Source: Marivivens sp.
Lineage (GTDB): Bacteria; Pseudomonadota; Alphaproteobacteria; Rhodobacterales; Rhodobacteraceae
Direction: 5' to 3'
Length of the DNA stretch: 32,168 nucleotides
Assembly: GCA_017643845.1 (NCBI GenBank)
Contig: JAEPMR010000012.1
Span: 1 to 32,168 of the forward strand
Shown: positions 1 through 7,816 of the stretch, piece after piece
How the letters are laid out: every line of letters begins with the position of its first letter
How positions within the stretch are numbered: position 1 is the stretch's first letter
The notes under the pieces: generated by a model
Told to the model about the DNA's origin: nothing
What the model saw: only the letters and a program-made list of their open reading frames with translations
Database searches by the model: none
Program-made: the position numbers and the translations under genes

Positions 1-2
1 GA

Positions 3-30
3 AAAAGCGGGCGGTTAACCGCCCGCTTTT
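3..30 (-). terminator. Rho-independent terminator of the iron-binding protein gene
   Basis: Bases 3-30 are a perfect 28-base palindrome (AAAA GCGGGCGG TTAA CCGCCCGC TTTT), giving a very GC-rich stem. It starts 46 bases past the stop codon of the minus-strand gene at 76-1080, and on that strand it ends in five T residues (bases 6-2). Because the palindrome is symmetric it could also stop transcription entering from the left. Confidence 0.9.
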
Positions 31-75
31 CAATGTGTTCATGATCGGAATTTCTGAGTTTTCACCCAGAACCGA

Positions 76-1080
76 TTAGCCGTCGAAGTTCACTTCTTCC
101 ATGATGCGCAGGGCGGCCGGGCGCTGATCCGCGATCGTGGAAAGATCTGTCGTATCGGCTTCGAAGCTGCCCCAGCTCGCGACGAGATCGGACAATTCCG
201 CGCCTGCAAGGACGGGGTATTCATTGTTCAGTTCTGCGTAGATGGCTTGCGCCTCCGGTGAGACAAGGAATTCCATCAGTTGCAACGCTTCGTCGCGGTT
301 CGGAGCGGCTTGGGTCATTGCGACGCCAGAGACGTTGACGTGCGTTCCGCCATTTTCGAAGGTCGGGAAGATGATGCGAACACTGTCGGCCCATGCCTTT
401 TGTTCGTCATTGTTGACCATCAGGCCCATGTAGTAGGTGTTGCCGAGGCTGATGTCGCATTCGCCAGCCCAGATCGCCTTGACCTGAGCGCGGTCATTTC
501 CTTCGGGCTTGCGGGCCAGATTTTCTTTAACCCCTGCAGCCCATTCGCGCGCAGCCTCTTCGCCGTGATGGGCAATTACCGCAGAAGTGAGGGCGAGGTT
601 GTAGTTGTGGAGGCCCGAACGGGTGCAGATGCGACCTTCCCATTTGTCGCTGGCGAGGTCTTCATAGGTTGTAACCTCTCCATCGGCGACTCGTTCTTTA
701 GAGGCATATACGATCCGTGCGCGCGTGGTCAAACCGAACCAAAGGTTTTCGTCGGAGCGCAGTTCTGCGGGAATCGCGCTGTTCAGCGTGTCGCTTTCGA
801 CCGGCTGAATGACATCGGCATCGACGATTTGCTTCAGGTTGGCGATGTCGACGGTCATTACAAGATCGGCGGGGGAGCGGCGACCTTCGGCCTTGAGACG
901 CTCAACGATCCCGTCTTCGACATAGGCGAGGTTCACCGCAATACCTGTGGCTTCGGTGAAGGCATCCATGACGGGCTGAATGAGCTCCGGCTGGCGGGTG
1001 GTGTAGATGTTGACGTCGGCCAGTGCGGGCATTGCAGTCGCTGCCGTTGCGGAAGCGAGGAGGAGGGTGCGCATGTTCAT
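76..1080 (-). CDS. Periplasmic Fe(III) ABC transporter substrate-binding protein (FbpA/FutA type)
   Basis: Binds ferric iron in the periplasm and hands it to an inner-membrane ABC permease; the permease and ATPase are not in this window. About 334 residues. An N-terminal signal peptide runs to a likely cleavage after ALA, just before DVNIYTTRQ. The paired tyrosines of the FbpA/FutA family are visible in GNTYYMGLM (about residues 216-217), and NIYTTR supplies a likely third ligand; two cysteines (in RICTRSG and GECDI) could form a disulfide. I chose the ATG at 1080 because a GGAG lies 5 bases upstream; an ATG at 1092 without a ribosome site is the longer alternative. The gene appears monocistronic: a strong terminator follows and an iron-box-like palindrome precedes it, so iron repression is likely. 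Confidence 0.88.
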   Translation of the reverse strand: MNMRTLLLASATAATAMPALADVNIYTTRQPELIQPVMDAFTEATGIAVNLAYVEDGIVERLKAEGRRSPADLVMTVDIANLKQIVDADVIQPVESDTLNSAIPAELRSDENLWFGLTTRARIVYASKERVADGEVTTYEDLASDKWEGRICTRSGLHNYNLALTSAVIAHHGEEAAREWAAGVKENLARKPEGNDRAQVKAIWAGECDISLGNTYYMGLMVNNDEQKAWADSVRIIFPTFENGGTHVNVSGVAMTQAAPNRDEALQLMEFLVSPEAQAIYAELNNEYPVLAGAELSDLVASWGSFEADTTDLSTIADQRPAALRIMEEVNFDG

Positions 1081-1142
1081 TTCGAACTCCATCGTTTGTG
1101 ATGGCTCCCGAATAATCCGACTCTTTTGGTCGGGTCAATACC

Positions 1143-1157
1143 TGATTTTTTTAATCG
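1143..1157 (-). promoter_or_regulatory. Candidate iron-responsive operator (TGA-N9-TCA type) upstream of the iron-binding protein
   Basis: The sequence TGATTTTTTTAATCG has the form TGATT-N5-AATCG, one base short of the symmetric TGA-N9-TCA pattern known for RirA/Iron-Rhodo boxes in Alphaproteobacteria. It lies 62 bases upstream of the chosen start and overlaps the stop codon of mazG. On the minus strand a TTGACC (-35-like) begins 6 bases after it and a weak GATTAT (-10-like) follows with a 15-base spacer. Seen: the palindrome and its place. Inferred: iron control. Confidence 0.45.
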
Positions 1158-1993
1158 GATAAATTTTTGCCAGTTTTTTCGGTTTGTTTTGCTTTGTCCC
1201 AGAACTGATCCATTTCCTCCAGTGAACTATCCTCCGGGCGTTTCCCGAGTGCTGCGAGTTCGTCCTCGATATAGGAGAAGCGACGTACGAACTTCGCATT
1301 GGCGGCACGAAGGGCCGCCTCGGGATCAATTTTCAGGTGGCGTGCAAGATTGGCGACAACGAAGAGCAGGTCGCCGAATTCTTCTTCGATCGCAGTTTGA
1401 TCCATCGAATCGCGTGCTTCGACCAGCTCTTGGGTCTCTTCGATTATCTTTGAGAGAACCTGATCCGTCGATGGCCAGTCAAACCCAACGCGCGCGGCCC
1501 GTTTCTGAAGTTTGACGGCGCGCAGGAGCGCTGGAAGGCCCAAGGCGACACCATCAAGGGTCCGCGTTTCGGCTTTGGTTGCACGCTCTGCGGCCTTGAT
1601 CATCTCCCAGTCTCTGGTTTGTTGCTCGGCTGACTTCTCTCGGCTCTCAGTGCCGAATACGTGTGGATGTCGAGAAACCATCTTATCGGACATGGTGTTC
1701 GCAACGTCGTCAAACCCGAAGAGCCCTCGTTCCTCAGCCATCTGTGCGTGAAACACCGACTGGAAGAGAAGATCGCCAAGCTCGGATTTGAGTTCGTCCC
1801 AGGCCTCTCGCTGGATTGCATCGGCAACCTCGTAGGCTTCTTCTATTGTATATGGCGCGATTGTCGAAAAATCCTGCTCGATATCCCATGGGCATCCCGT
1901 TTCGGGATCGCGCAGACGGCGCATGATTTCTAACAGCCGGGACATGCCGCCGTTCGGGTTATTAACGATTTTGTCGGAAGTCTCTCTGTCCAT
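1151..1993 (-). CDS. mazG: Nucleoside triphosphate pyrophosphohydrolase MazG
   Basis: Hydrolyses (d)NTPs to the monophosphate and pyrophosphate, a house-cleaning activity in the cytoplasm. The 280-residue protein has the two-repeat MazG layout of the E. coli enzyme (263 residues). The first repeat holds GCPWDIEQ (residues 33-40), EEAYEVADAI with metal ligands E51, E52 and E55, and ELGDLLFQ with E71 and D74. The second repeat has EETQELVEA and EEFGDLLFVVANLA. The start at 1993 is the longest ATG. An internal ATG at 1945 (MSRLLEIMRRL) also fits the conserved N-terminus; neither has a strong ribosome site. It is divergent from the M20 amidohydrolase gene, with 63 bases between the starts. Its stop codon overlaps the candidate iron box of the next gene. 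Confidence 0.93.
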   Translation of the reverse strand: MDRETSDKIVNNPNGGMSRLLEIMRRLRDPETGCPWDIEQDFSTIAPYTIEEAYEVADAIQREAWDELKSELGDLLFQSVFHAQMAEERGLFGFDDVANTMSDKMVSRHPHVFGTESREKSAEQQTRDWEMIKAAERATKAETRTLDGVALGLPALLRAVKLQKRAARVGFDWPSTDQVLSKIIEETQELVEARDSMDQTAIEEEFGDLLFVVANLARHLKIDPEAALRAANAKFVRRFSYIEDELAALGKRPEDSSLEEMDQFWDKAKQTEKTGKNLSD

Positions 1994-2056
1994 TGCCTAT
2001 GCCTGACGTTTGGGATCAATTGCGAGGGTATTGTCTCACTGGCGGAAGGCCAACCC

Positions 2057-3220
2057 ATGCCGATCATCAATCGCATTGCCGAATTTTCGAGTGACATGAC
2101 AGCCTGGCGGCGTCATTTGCATCAAAATCCTGAGTTGGGGCTGGAGTGCTATAAAACAGCCGAATTCGTCGCAGGCAAGTTGCGGGACTTTGGTGTGGAT
2201 GAGATCCATACAGGAATTGCCGAAACGGGTATTGTCGCGATCATCAACGGGCAAGGTGCGGGGCCGACAATCGGCCTGCGCGCAGATATGGACGCACTGC
2301 CGATGGCCGAGGAAACAGGCGCGCATTGGGCCTCTCATATAGCGGGCAGAATGCATGCCTGTGGGCATGACGGCCATACAACGATGTTATTGGGAGCGGC
2401 CCGATACCTTGCCGAGACCCGCAACTTTTCCGGCGCCGTTGCACTGATTTTTCAGCCCGCAGAAGAAACAATTGGAGGTGGCCGGCTGATGGTTGAAGCC
2501 GGAATTATGGATCGGTTCAATGTTTCCGAGGTCTATGCAATTCATACCGATCCGTTCGCTGAGCTTGGTTGTTTCCAAACCCGGAGTGGCGCCATCATGG
2601 CCGCCGTTGATGATTTCGAAATTCGTATCAGCGGGGTTGGGGGGCATGCAGCCTATCCGCATAAATGCGTTGACCCGCTTTTGGCCGCGTGTTCGCTGGT
2701 CTCGTCGCTGCAAACGATAACGAGCAGAAATGTATCCCCGCTGGAGCAGCTCGTGCTCTCTGTCACACAAGTTCACTCCGGTAGTGCAATGAACGTCATT
2801 CCTGACGAGGCGATGATTGCGGGCACCGTCCGTAGTTTCAGTCCTGAGGTTCGCGACATGGCTGAACGGAGGATCCGCGAAGTCCTCGATGGTATAGAGC
2901 GGGTTTTCGGTGTGACGTGCCATGTCGATTATGACCGAAGCTATCCGCCGACGGTGAACCATGCGTCGCAAGTGGAGAAGGCAGTAAAGATTGCGACAGA
3001 AATTTCCGGGGCCGAACGTGTGAATACAGATGTATCACCTGAAATGGGGGCAGAGGATTTTTCCTACATGCTCGAAGCCTGCCCAGGCGCTTTCCTGTTC
3101 CTCGGGCAGGGGATTGGGCCATCCTGCCATCACCCGAAATTTGATTTCAATGATGAAGCCGCTCCGATTGGTGCGTCTTTCTTTGCGCGTTTGGTCGAGC
3201 ATTTGCAGCCTGTGGCTTGA
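2057..3220 (+). CDS. M20-family metal-dependent amidohydrolase (hippurate hydrolase-like)
   Basis: Likely removes an acyl group from an N-acyl amino acid or amine, using a two-metal centre in the cytoplasm. The 387-residue length is usual for the M20D amidohydrolase group. Visible metal and catalytic residues are HACGHDGHT (C102, H104), the FQPAEE motif with catalytic base E136, the histidine of AIHTDP (H163), and a C-terminal CHHPKFDFND histidine. The dimerisation domain starts near FEIRISGVGGHAAYPH. A GGAAGG 8 bases upstream supports the ATG at 2057. It is followed after 49 bases by two ureohydrolase genes, so the natural substrate may be an acylated guanidino compound; that is inference from context. 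Hippurate hydrolase, IAA-amino-acid hydrolase and N-acetyl-ornithine-like activities cannot be told apart from the sequence. Confidence 0.88.
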   Translation: MPIINRIAEFSSDMTAWRRHLHQNPELGLECYKTAEFVAGKLRDFGVDEIHTGIAETGIVAIINGQGAGPTIGLRADMDALPMAEETGAHWASHIAGRMHACGHDGHTTMLLGAARYLAETRNFSGAVALIFQPAEETIGGGRLMVEAGIMDRFNVSEVYAIHTDPFAELGCFQTRSGAIMAAVDDFEIRISGVGGHAAYPHKCVDPLLAACSLVSSLQTITSRNVSPLEQLVLSVTQVHSGSAMNVIPDEAMIAGTVRSFSPEVRDMAERRIREVLDGIERVFGVTCHVDYDRSYPPTVNHASQVEKAVKIATEISGAERVNTDVSPEMGAEDFSYMLEACPGAFLFLGQGIGPSCHHPKFDFNDEAAPIGASFFARLVEHLQPVA

Positions 3221-3269
3221 CCAATCTCTGACAAATCGTAAATTTGATCAAATTTCTTGGAGAACCCGA

Positions 3270-4235
3270 ATGGCACTTGAAGATGCATCCCGTCAGATTG
3301 ATCACGCATTCACCCGCAATGACGAAAAAGGTCTGAGCTACGAGAATGTATTTGGCGGTGCGCCGTCCTTCATGCGCCGCAGGTACAGTAAGGATGCGTC
3401 AGGATCGGATCTGGTCGTGACTGGAATTCCATTTGATCAGGCGGTCACTAACCGTCCCGGAACGCGGTTCGGACCGAGAGCGATTCGCGAGGCGTCCGCT
3501 TTGTTGCCATGTGATCCGCCATATGGCTGGGGATATGATCCATTAAGCGAATTTGCGATTACCGATTTCGGGGATATGGCCTTTGATTATGCCAAGGTGA
3601 GTGCGGTTCCAGAGTTGATCGAGGCCCATATTGCGATGATCCTTGCCCAAGGACCGGGGACCGTGACCCTCGGAGGGGATCATTCGATTACGCTGCCGAT
3701 CCTTCGGGCATATGCGAGAAAATTCGGACCGATTGCGGTGATCCAGTTCGATGCGCATTCCGACCTTTGGCAGGATGATGATCTGGAGCGGATCGACCAC
3801 GGAACCTTTATGTATAAGGCGGTGAAGCAAGGTATCGTCGATGTGTCACGATCAATACAGATCGGCATTCGCACGGAATGTGAGGATTACCAGGGAATCC
3901 GGTATTTGGATGCACGGAGTGTCCATGAAAACGGAGCGGGCTGGGTCGCAGACGCTGTAAAAGAACATGTCGGCGGCGCGGCCAGCTACATCACTTTTGA
4001 TATTGATGCGCTTGACCCTGCCTTTGCACCCGGGACCGGGACGCCAGTTTGGGGGGGATTGGCAAGTTGGCAAGCTGCTGCAATTCTGCGTGATTTGGCT
4101 GGGATAAACCTTGTGGGCGGAGATATCGTTGAGGTCTCACCGCCGTTTGACACCACAGGTGCGACCGCAATCGCCGGCGCTCATATCGCGCTTGATCTGT
4201 GCTGTCTCGCACTTTGGAACAAAAAGGAAGCCTGA
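3270..4235 (+). CDS. speB: Agmatinase-like ureohydrolase
   Basis: Hydrolyses a guanidino compound, most likely agmatine, to the amine (putrescine) plus urea. The 321-residue protein carries the full Mn2-binding signature of the arginase/agmatinase superfamily: GGDHS (H138), DAHSD (D161, H163, D165) and TFDIDALDPAFAPGTGTP (D244, D246). The start is ATG 3270 (MALEDASRQ), preceded by GGAGA at a good spacing; the reading frame is open further upstream but without family similarity. Its TGA shares one base with the ATG of the next gene, so the two are translationally coupled. The pair is only distantly alike, which suggests two substrates rather than a recent duplication. Substrate assignment is from overall similarity, so agmatine is likely but not proven. 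Confidence 0.82.
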   Translation: MALEDASRQIDHAFTRNDEKGLSYENVFGGAPSFMRRRYSKDASGSDLVVTGIPFDQAVTNRPGTRFGPRAIREASALLPCDPPYGWGYDPLSEFAITDFGDMAFDYAKVSAVPELIEAHIAMILAQGPGTVTLGGDHSITLPILRAYARKFGPIAVIQFDAHSDLWQDDDLERIDHGTFMYKAVKQGIVDVSRSIQIGIRTECEDYQGIRYLDARSVHENGAGWVADAVKEHVGGAASYITFDIDALDPAFAPGTGTPVWGGLASWQAAAILRDLAGINLVGGDIVEVSPPFDTTGATAIAGAHIALDLCCLALWNKKEA

Positions 4236-5167
4236 TGCATAATCAGCCGCTTGGTGGGAACGAGATGCCGCGATTTGGCGGCCCGAATACATTTATGCGG
4301 TTGCCGGTCGCGGAAACCCCTGACGGTTTGGATGTCGCGTTTGTAGGGGTGCCGATGGACATTGGGGCGTCATGGCGCTCGGGGACACGGTTTGGCCCAA
4401 AGGCGATACGCGGCGAGAGTGCAATGCTGCGGCCTTACAATATGAGCACAGGTGCGGCGCCTTTCGAAAGACTGAACTGCGCTGACATTGGCGATGTGGC
4501 GATCAATACATTTGATCTGAAAGACAGTGTGAAGCGCATTGAGGCGTATTTCGGGAATGTGTTCGCGGCGGGTGTGACGCCGATGACAATGGGTGGGGAT
4601 CACACGTTGACCTTGCCAATTCTGCGCGCAGCGACTGCTGTTCATGGGCCGATTGCGCTGATCCATGTTGATGCGCATGCCGATATTAATGATCGAATGT
4701 TCGGCGAAGAAATCGCGCATGGCACGCCATTCCGGCGAGCCTATGAGGAAGGACTGCTGCAAGCGGAGCACGTATGGCAGGTCGGTTTGCGCGGTACGGG
4801 ATATTCGGCACAGGACTTTGATGAAGCGCGCGGATGGGGGTTTCATGTCGAGACCTGTGACACGCTTTGGCAGAAGTCCCTGACGCCATTGGCCGAAAGG
4901 ATCCGTGCGGATGTGGGGAGCCGGCCGGTGTATCTGAGTTTCGATATCGACAGTCTTGACCCCGCTTATGCTCCGGGCACGGGCACACCTGAAATTGCAG
5001 GGCTGACACCTCCCCAAGCGCTTCAGCTGATACGTGGGTTGCGGGGGGTTAACCTCATCGGGTGCGACCTCGTGGAAGTATCCCCCCCGTATGACCCATC
5101 GGGCAACACGGCTCTTACAGGTGCGAACCTGCTATATGAGATGCTGTGTATCCTGCCGGGGGTATGA
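4235..5167 (+). CDS. gbuA: Guanidinobutyrase-like ureohydrolase
   Basis: Likely converts 4-guanidinobutyrate to 4-aminobutyrate and urea. The 310-residue protein has the ureohydrolase metal ligands in MGGDHT (H123), DAHAD (D146, H148, D150) and SFDIDSLDPAYAPGTGTP (D237, D239). Stretches such as RPYNMSTGAAPF, FGEEIAHGTPFRRA and GANLLYEMLCILPGV recall Pseudomonas GbuA more than agmatinase as I remember those families; this is from memory, not an alignment. The ATG at 4235 overlaps the previous stop by one base. Its own TGA overlaps the ATG of a 16-codon micro-ORF. Guanidinopropionase or a second agmatinase are alternatives. Confidence 0.75.
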   Translation: MHNQPLGGNEMPRFGGPNTFMRLPVAETPDGLDVAFVGVPMDIGASWRSGTRFGPKAIRGESAMLRPYNMSTGAAPFERLNCADIGDVAINTFDLKDSVKRIEAYFGNVFAAGVTPMTMGGDHTLTLPILRAATAVHGPIALIHVDAHADINDRMFGEEIAHGTPFRRAYEEGLLQAEHVWQVGLRGTGYSAQDFDEARGWGFHVETCDTLWQKSLTPLAERIRADVGSRPVYLSFDIDSLDPAYAPGTGTPEIAGLTPPQALQLIRGLRGVNLIGCDLVEVSPPYDPSGNTALTGANLLYEMLCILPGV

Positions 5168-5214
5168 GCACTCGAAACACCGAGATCGCAACCTATGTCA
5201 CGGGCGAGTGCTAG
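5164..5214 (+). CDS. Possible 16-residue micro-ORF coupled to the ureohydrolase gene
   Basis: An ATG at 5164 forms an ATGA overlap with the upstream stop and opens a 16-codon frame (MSTRNTEIATYVTGEC) that ends in TAG at 5212-5214, three bases before the ribosome site of the DUF1499 gene. A G-rich GGGGGT precedes it. It may hand ribosomes on to the next gene rather than make a functional peptide, or it may be chance. No homology is known to me. Confidence 0.25.
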   Translation: MSTRNTEIATYVTGEC

Positions 5215-5216
5215 GT

Positions 5217-5222
5217 GGAGGA
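5217..5222 (+). promoter_or_regulatory. Ribosome binding site that fixes the GTG start of the DUF1499 gene
   Basis: GGAGGA lies 6 bases before GTG 5229. The frame is open far upstream through the ureohydrolase gene, so this site is what decides the start. Confidence 0.8.
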
Positions 5223-5228
5223 AATCCT

Positions 5229-5678
5229 GTGAAAAGCATTTTGCTACTCGTCGTTCTAATCACGATTTTGGTGATAATCTATATCCGAGTCGCACCGAGT
5301 GATGCGGAGAGGTGGCATGTGGATCCAGCTATCGCGCGGAATCCGGGGCAGGCGGGTCATTTACTTAATCCCGGACCGCGTTTTGATGTTTCACCAGCGA
5401 TGCTTTTGCGGAAAATCGACGACATCGCGCTTGACTGGCCCCGCACCAAACGACTGGCAGGAAGTATTGAAGAGGGCCGGCTGACATATGTTACCCGCAC
5501 CAAATGGATCGGCTTTCCCGATTACACAACTGTGGCCTTTGTAGAAACTGATGGTAGCGTAGCCCCTGTCATTCTGGCGCGGTTGCGGTTTGGCGGTGGT
5601 GACCTTGGGGTGAACCGGAAGCGGGTTGAGGCATGGGTGGAAGAACTGTCCAACGCATACAGCCCTCTTGACCAATAG
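5229..5678 (+). CDS. DUF1499 family membrane-anchored protein
   Basis: Function unknown. The 149-residue protein has one N-terminal membrane segment (about residues 4-20, ILLLVVLITILVIIYIRV) and then a periplasmic-looking domain of the DUF1499 type, recognisable by SIEEGRLTYVTRTKWIGFPDY and a C-terminal GVNRKRVEAWVEEL helix. The start is GTG 5229 behind a strong GGAGGA. It sits between the guanidinobutyrase-like gene and prfA (24 bases away), probably in the same transcript. I see no catalytic motif, and the context does not give a role. Confidence 0.72.
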   Translation: MKSILLLVVLITILVIIYIRVAPSDAERWHVDPAIARNPGQAGHLLNPGPRFDVSPAMLLRKIDDIALDWPRTKRLAGSIEEGRLTYVTRTKWIGFPDYTTVAFVETDGSVAPVILARLRFGGGDLGVNRKRVEAWVEELSNAYSPLDQ

Positions 5679-5702
5679 TGTCTGATAGGGGAATGGACAT
5701 GC

Positions 5703-6758
5703 ATGATACCGGCCGAAAAACTTGACCAGATTGTGCAGCGTTTCCAGTTTTTGGAGGCGAAACTTTCAACATCATTGAGCGGCGCGGAGATCGCCGATGT
5801 CAGCCGTGAATACGCCGAGCTCAAGCCCGTCGTAGAAACCGTTACGAACTACCGTCGTATTCTTGCGGATATAGCAGAAGCCGAAGCGATGATGGACGAC
5901 GCCGAAATGCGGGCATTGGCTCAGGAAGAGTTGCCTGCGTTAAAAGCCGCGCTGGAAGGCGCCGAAGCGGATGTGCGGCTTGCGCTATTACCGAAAGATG
6001 CGGCTGACAATCGGCCCGCGTTGGTGGAAATCCGCCCCGGGACAGGGGGGGAGGAGGCTGCTCTGTTCGCGGGCGATCTTTTGAGGATGTATCAGCGGTA
6101 CTCGGAGGCGAATGGCTGGAAGTTCGAGATACTCGAAGAACAGGTGACAGAGATTGGAGGCATCAAAGAAGTCGTCGCTCGCGTCGCCGGAAGTGGTGTT
6201 TTTGCGCGGCTCAAATATGAAAGCGGTGTGCATCGCGTACAGCGCGTTCCCGAGACCGAGAGCGGTGGCCGTATCCATACGTCCGCGGCGACTGTGGCAG
6301 TACTTCCCGAGGCTGAAGACGTCGACATCACCATAGACCCGAGTGATATTCGCGTGGATACCATGCGCGCGTCGGGCGCGGGGGGACAGCACGTCAACAC
6401 GACCGATTCTGCCGTGAGGATTACGCATGTGCCAACGGGGATTGTCGTGACCAGTTCTGAGAAGTCGCAACATAGAAATCGCGAAATTGCGATGCAGGTT
6501 TTGAAGACTCGCCTCTACGATATGGAGCGGCAGAAAGCGCATGACGAGCGTTCGGCAGATCGTAAGTCCCAGGTTGGATCTGGCGATCGCAGCGAGCGTA
6601 TTCGGACCTATAATTTCCCGCAGGGTCGCATGACGGATCATCGGATTAATTTGACACTGTATAAACTTGATCAGGTTATGCAGGGTGATCTCGATGATAT
6701 CATCGACGCTTTGACAGAGGACGCGCAGGCGACCCTTCTTGCGGAAATGGAGGGGTGA
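5703..6758 (+). CDS. prfA: Peptide chain release factor 1
   Basis: Reads UAA and UAG stop codons in the ribosomal A site and triggers peptide release. The 351-residue protein has the PCRF domain, the GGQ motif (residues 227-229 in [13 protein letters not shown]) that enters the peptidyl-transferase centre, and the RF1 codon-recognition tripeptide in [15 protein letters not shown] (PET, residues 183-185, where E. coli has PAT). The C-terminus carries the usual [15 protein letters not shown] segment. The start at 5703 follows a GGGGA. The next gene, prmC, modifies the GGQ glutamine, and the two overlap at the stop/start. Confidence 0.97.
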   Translation: MIPAEKLDQIVQRFQFLEAKLSTSLSGAEIADVSREYAELKPVVETVTNYRRILADIAEAEAMMDDAEMRALAQEELPALKAALEGAEADVRLALLPKDAADNRPALVEIRPGTGGEEAALFAGDLLRMYQRYSEANGWKFEILEEQVTEIGGIKEVVARVAGSGVFARLKYESGVHRVQRVPETESGGRIHTSAATVAVLPEAEDVDITIDPSDIRVDTMRASGAGGQHVNTTDSAVRITHVPTGIVVTSSEKSQHRNREIAMQVLKTRLYDMERQKAHDERSADRKSQVGSGDRSERIRTYNFPQGRMTDHRINLTLYKLDQVMQGDLDDIIDALTEDAQATLLAEMEG

Positions 6759-7606
6759 TGCGTCAAAGCGGGACGCAACTCCTCGGGGAAGCAATTCAAG
6801 TCCTCAAAGACGCAGGTGTCGACGATCCAGCGCGCGACGCGCGGCGGCTTTTTGCATATGCGTTGGGCGTTGGGGCCGATCGCTTAACGCTCTGTCTTCC
6901 CGAACCTGTAACGGAAGAGGCGCAGGCCAAGTTTGCACAGGTAATCGAGCGGAGATCGCGTCGCGAACCCGTTAGCCACATCATTGGCCGCAGGTCATTC
7001 TTTGGTCGCGATTTTGTGGTGTCGCGCGATGTACTGGATCCAAGGCCGGAGACTGAAATCCTCGTTGAAATAGCGCTTCAACGCCGGTTTAGCCGTCTTT
7101 TGGACCTTGGAACCGGGTCTGGCTGCATATTAATCAGTTTGCTTGCCGAAATGCCGAATGCGCGAGGTGTCGGCTCTGACATTTCTGCTGCCGCCTGCAG
7201 CGTCGCCGCGAGGAATGCCGAGCTTCACGGGGTTCAGGACCGCGCAGAAATTCTTGTTAGTGACTGGGATGACAAGATTGCCGGGAAATTTGATCTGATC
7301 GTATCGAATCCTCCCTATATCGCGTTGTCGGAAATGAGCCAGCTTTCCCCCGAGGTGCGTGACTGGGAGCCCTATGGTGCGCTAACTGATGGCGGCGACG
7401 GACTTGGTGCCTATAGGGCGATCTGCGAGGCGGTTCCCCCTCTGTTAATTCCCGGCGGGCGGCTGATGGTTGAAGTTGGTCACAAGCAGGGGCGTTCAGT
7501 TGCTGACCTTTTTCGTTTTGTCGGTTTTGAGAAGGTCAGTATTATACCTGATCTGGACAGCCGCGATCGCGTCGTCATGGGGGAAATGCCGGTAGCTGTG
7601 GTCTAG
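6758..7606 (+). CDS. prmC: Release factor glutamine methyltransferase
   Basis: Methylates the glutamine of the GGQ motif of release factors using S-adenosylmethionine. The 282-residue protein has the N-terminal helical substrate-binding domain with DPRPETEILVE, the SAM-binding loop LDLGTGSGC and the catalytic NPPY motif (SNPPYIAL, about residues 184-187), all standard for PrmC/HemK. I chose ATG 6758, which shares one base with the prfA stop (TGATG); a GTG one codon earlier at 6755 is possible. GAGGG lies just upstream inside prfA. Coupling of the enzyme to its substrate gene is the common arrangement in bacteria. A hairpin terminator follows at 7627. Confidence 0.95.
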   Translation: MRQSGTQLLGEAIQVLKDAGVDDPARDARRLFAYALGVGADRLTLCLPEPVTEEAQAKFAQVIERRSRREPVSHIIGRRSFFGRDFVVSRDVLDPRPETEILVEIALQRRFSRLLDLGTGSGCILISLLAEMPNARGVGSDISAAACSVAARNAELHGVQDRAEILVSDWDDKIAGKFDLIVSNPPYIALSEMSQLSPEVRDWEPYGALTDGGDGLGAYRAICEAVPPLLIPGGRLMVEVGHKQGRSVADLFRFVGFEKVSIIPDLDSRDRVVMGEMPVAVV

Positions 7607-7626
7607 CGGGATGAAAATATCAAATT

Positions 7627-7649
7627 ATCGCTACAAAAAGCGATTTTTT
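7627..7649 (+). terminator. Rho-independent terminator after prmC
   Basis: ATCGCT (7627-7632) and AGCGAT (7639-7644) pair around a six-base loop and are followed by a run of six T. It lies 21 bases after prmC and is the first terminator I see downstream of the amidohydrolase-ureohydrolase-prfA run. The rest of the 210-base gap to 7816 holds two tiny hairpins (CACC-GATT-GGTG near 7694 and GAGG-GAAA-CCTC shortly after) and presumably the promoter of the DUF4167 gene, which I could not place. Confidence 0.7.
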
Positions 7650-7816
7650 CCGAGTTTTTGCTTGCTCCCATTCGTCTGACATGATTAGTCAAGAACACCG
7701 ATTGGTGAGGGAAACCTCCATTGGTATGTCGCCAAGAGAACTCAGTCCCACGCAACACGCACGAGCGTGTATGGACCTCAGCGCAACTGAAGCACAGGCT
7801 GAACGAAAGCACCTTC

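Noticed and set aside
280..1101. Long plus-strand open frame opposite the iron-binding protein gene
   Set aside because: It is the antisense shadow of a clear family member on the minus strand and shows no recognisable domain.
1118..1134. CCGAC-N7-GTCGG inverted repeat downstream of mazG
   Set aside because: Too short a stem and no T tract for a terminator on the minus strand; it probably lies inside the promoter of the next gene.
2387..2971. 194-codon minus-strand frame inside the M20 amidohydrolase gene
   Set aside because: Fully contained in a well supported gene; the product is rich in Arg/His/Cys with no family resemblance.
5988..6794. 268-codon minus-strand frame over prfA
   Set aside because: Antisense to a certain housekeeping gene; composition typical of a shadow frame.
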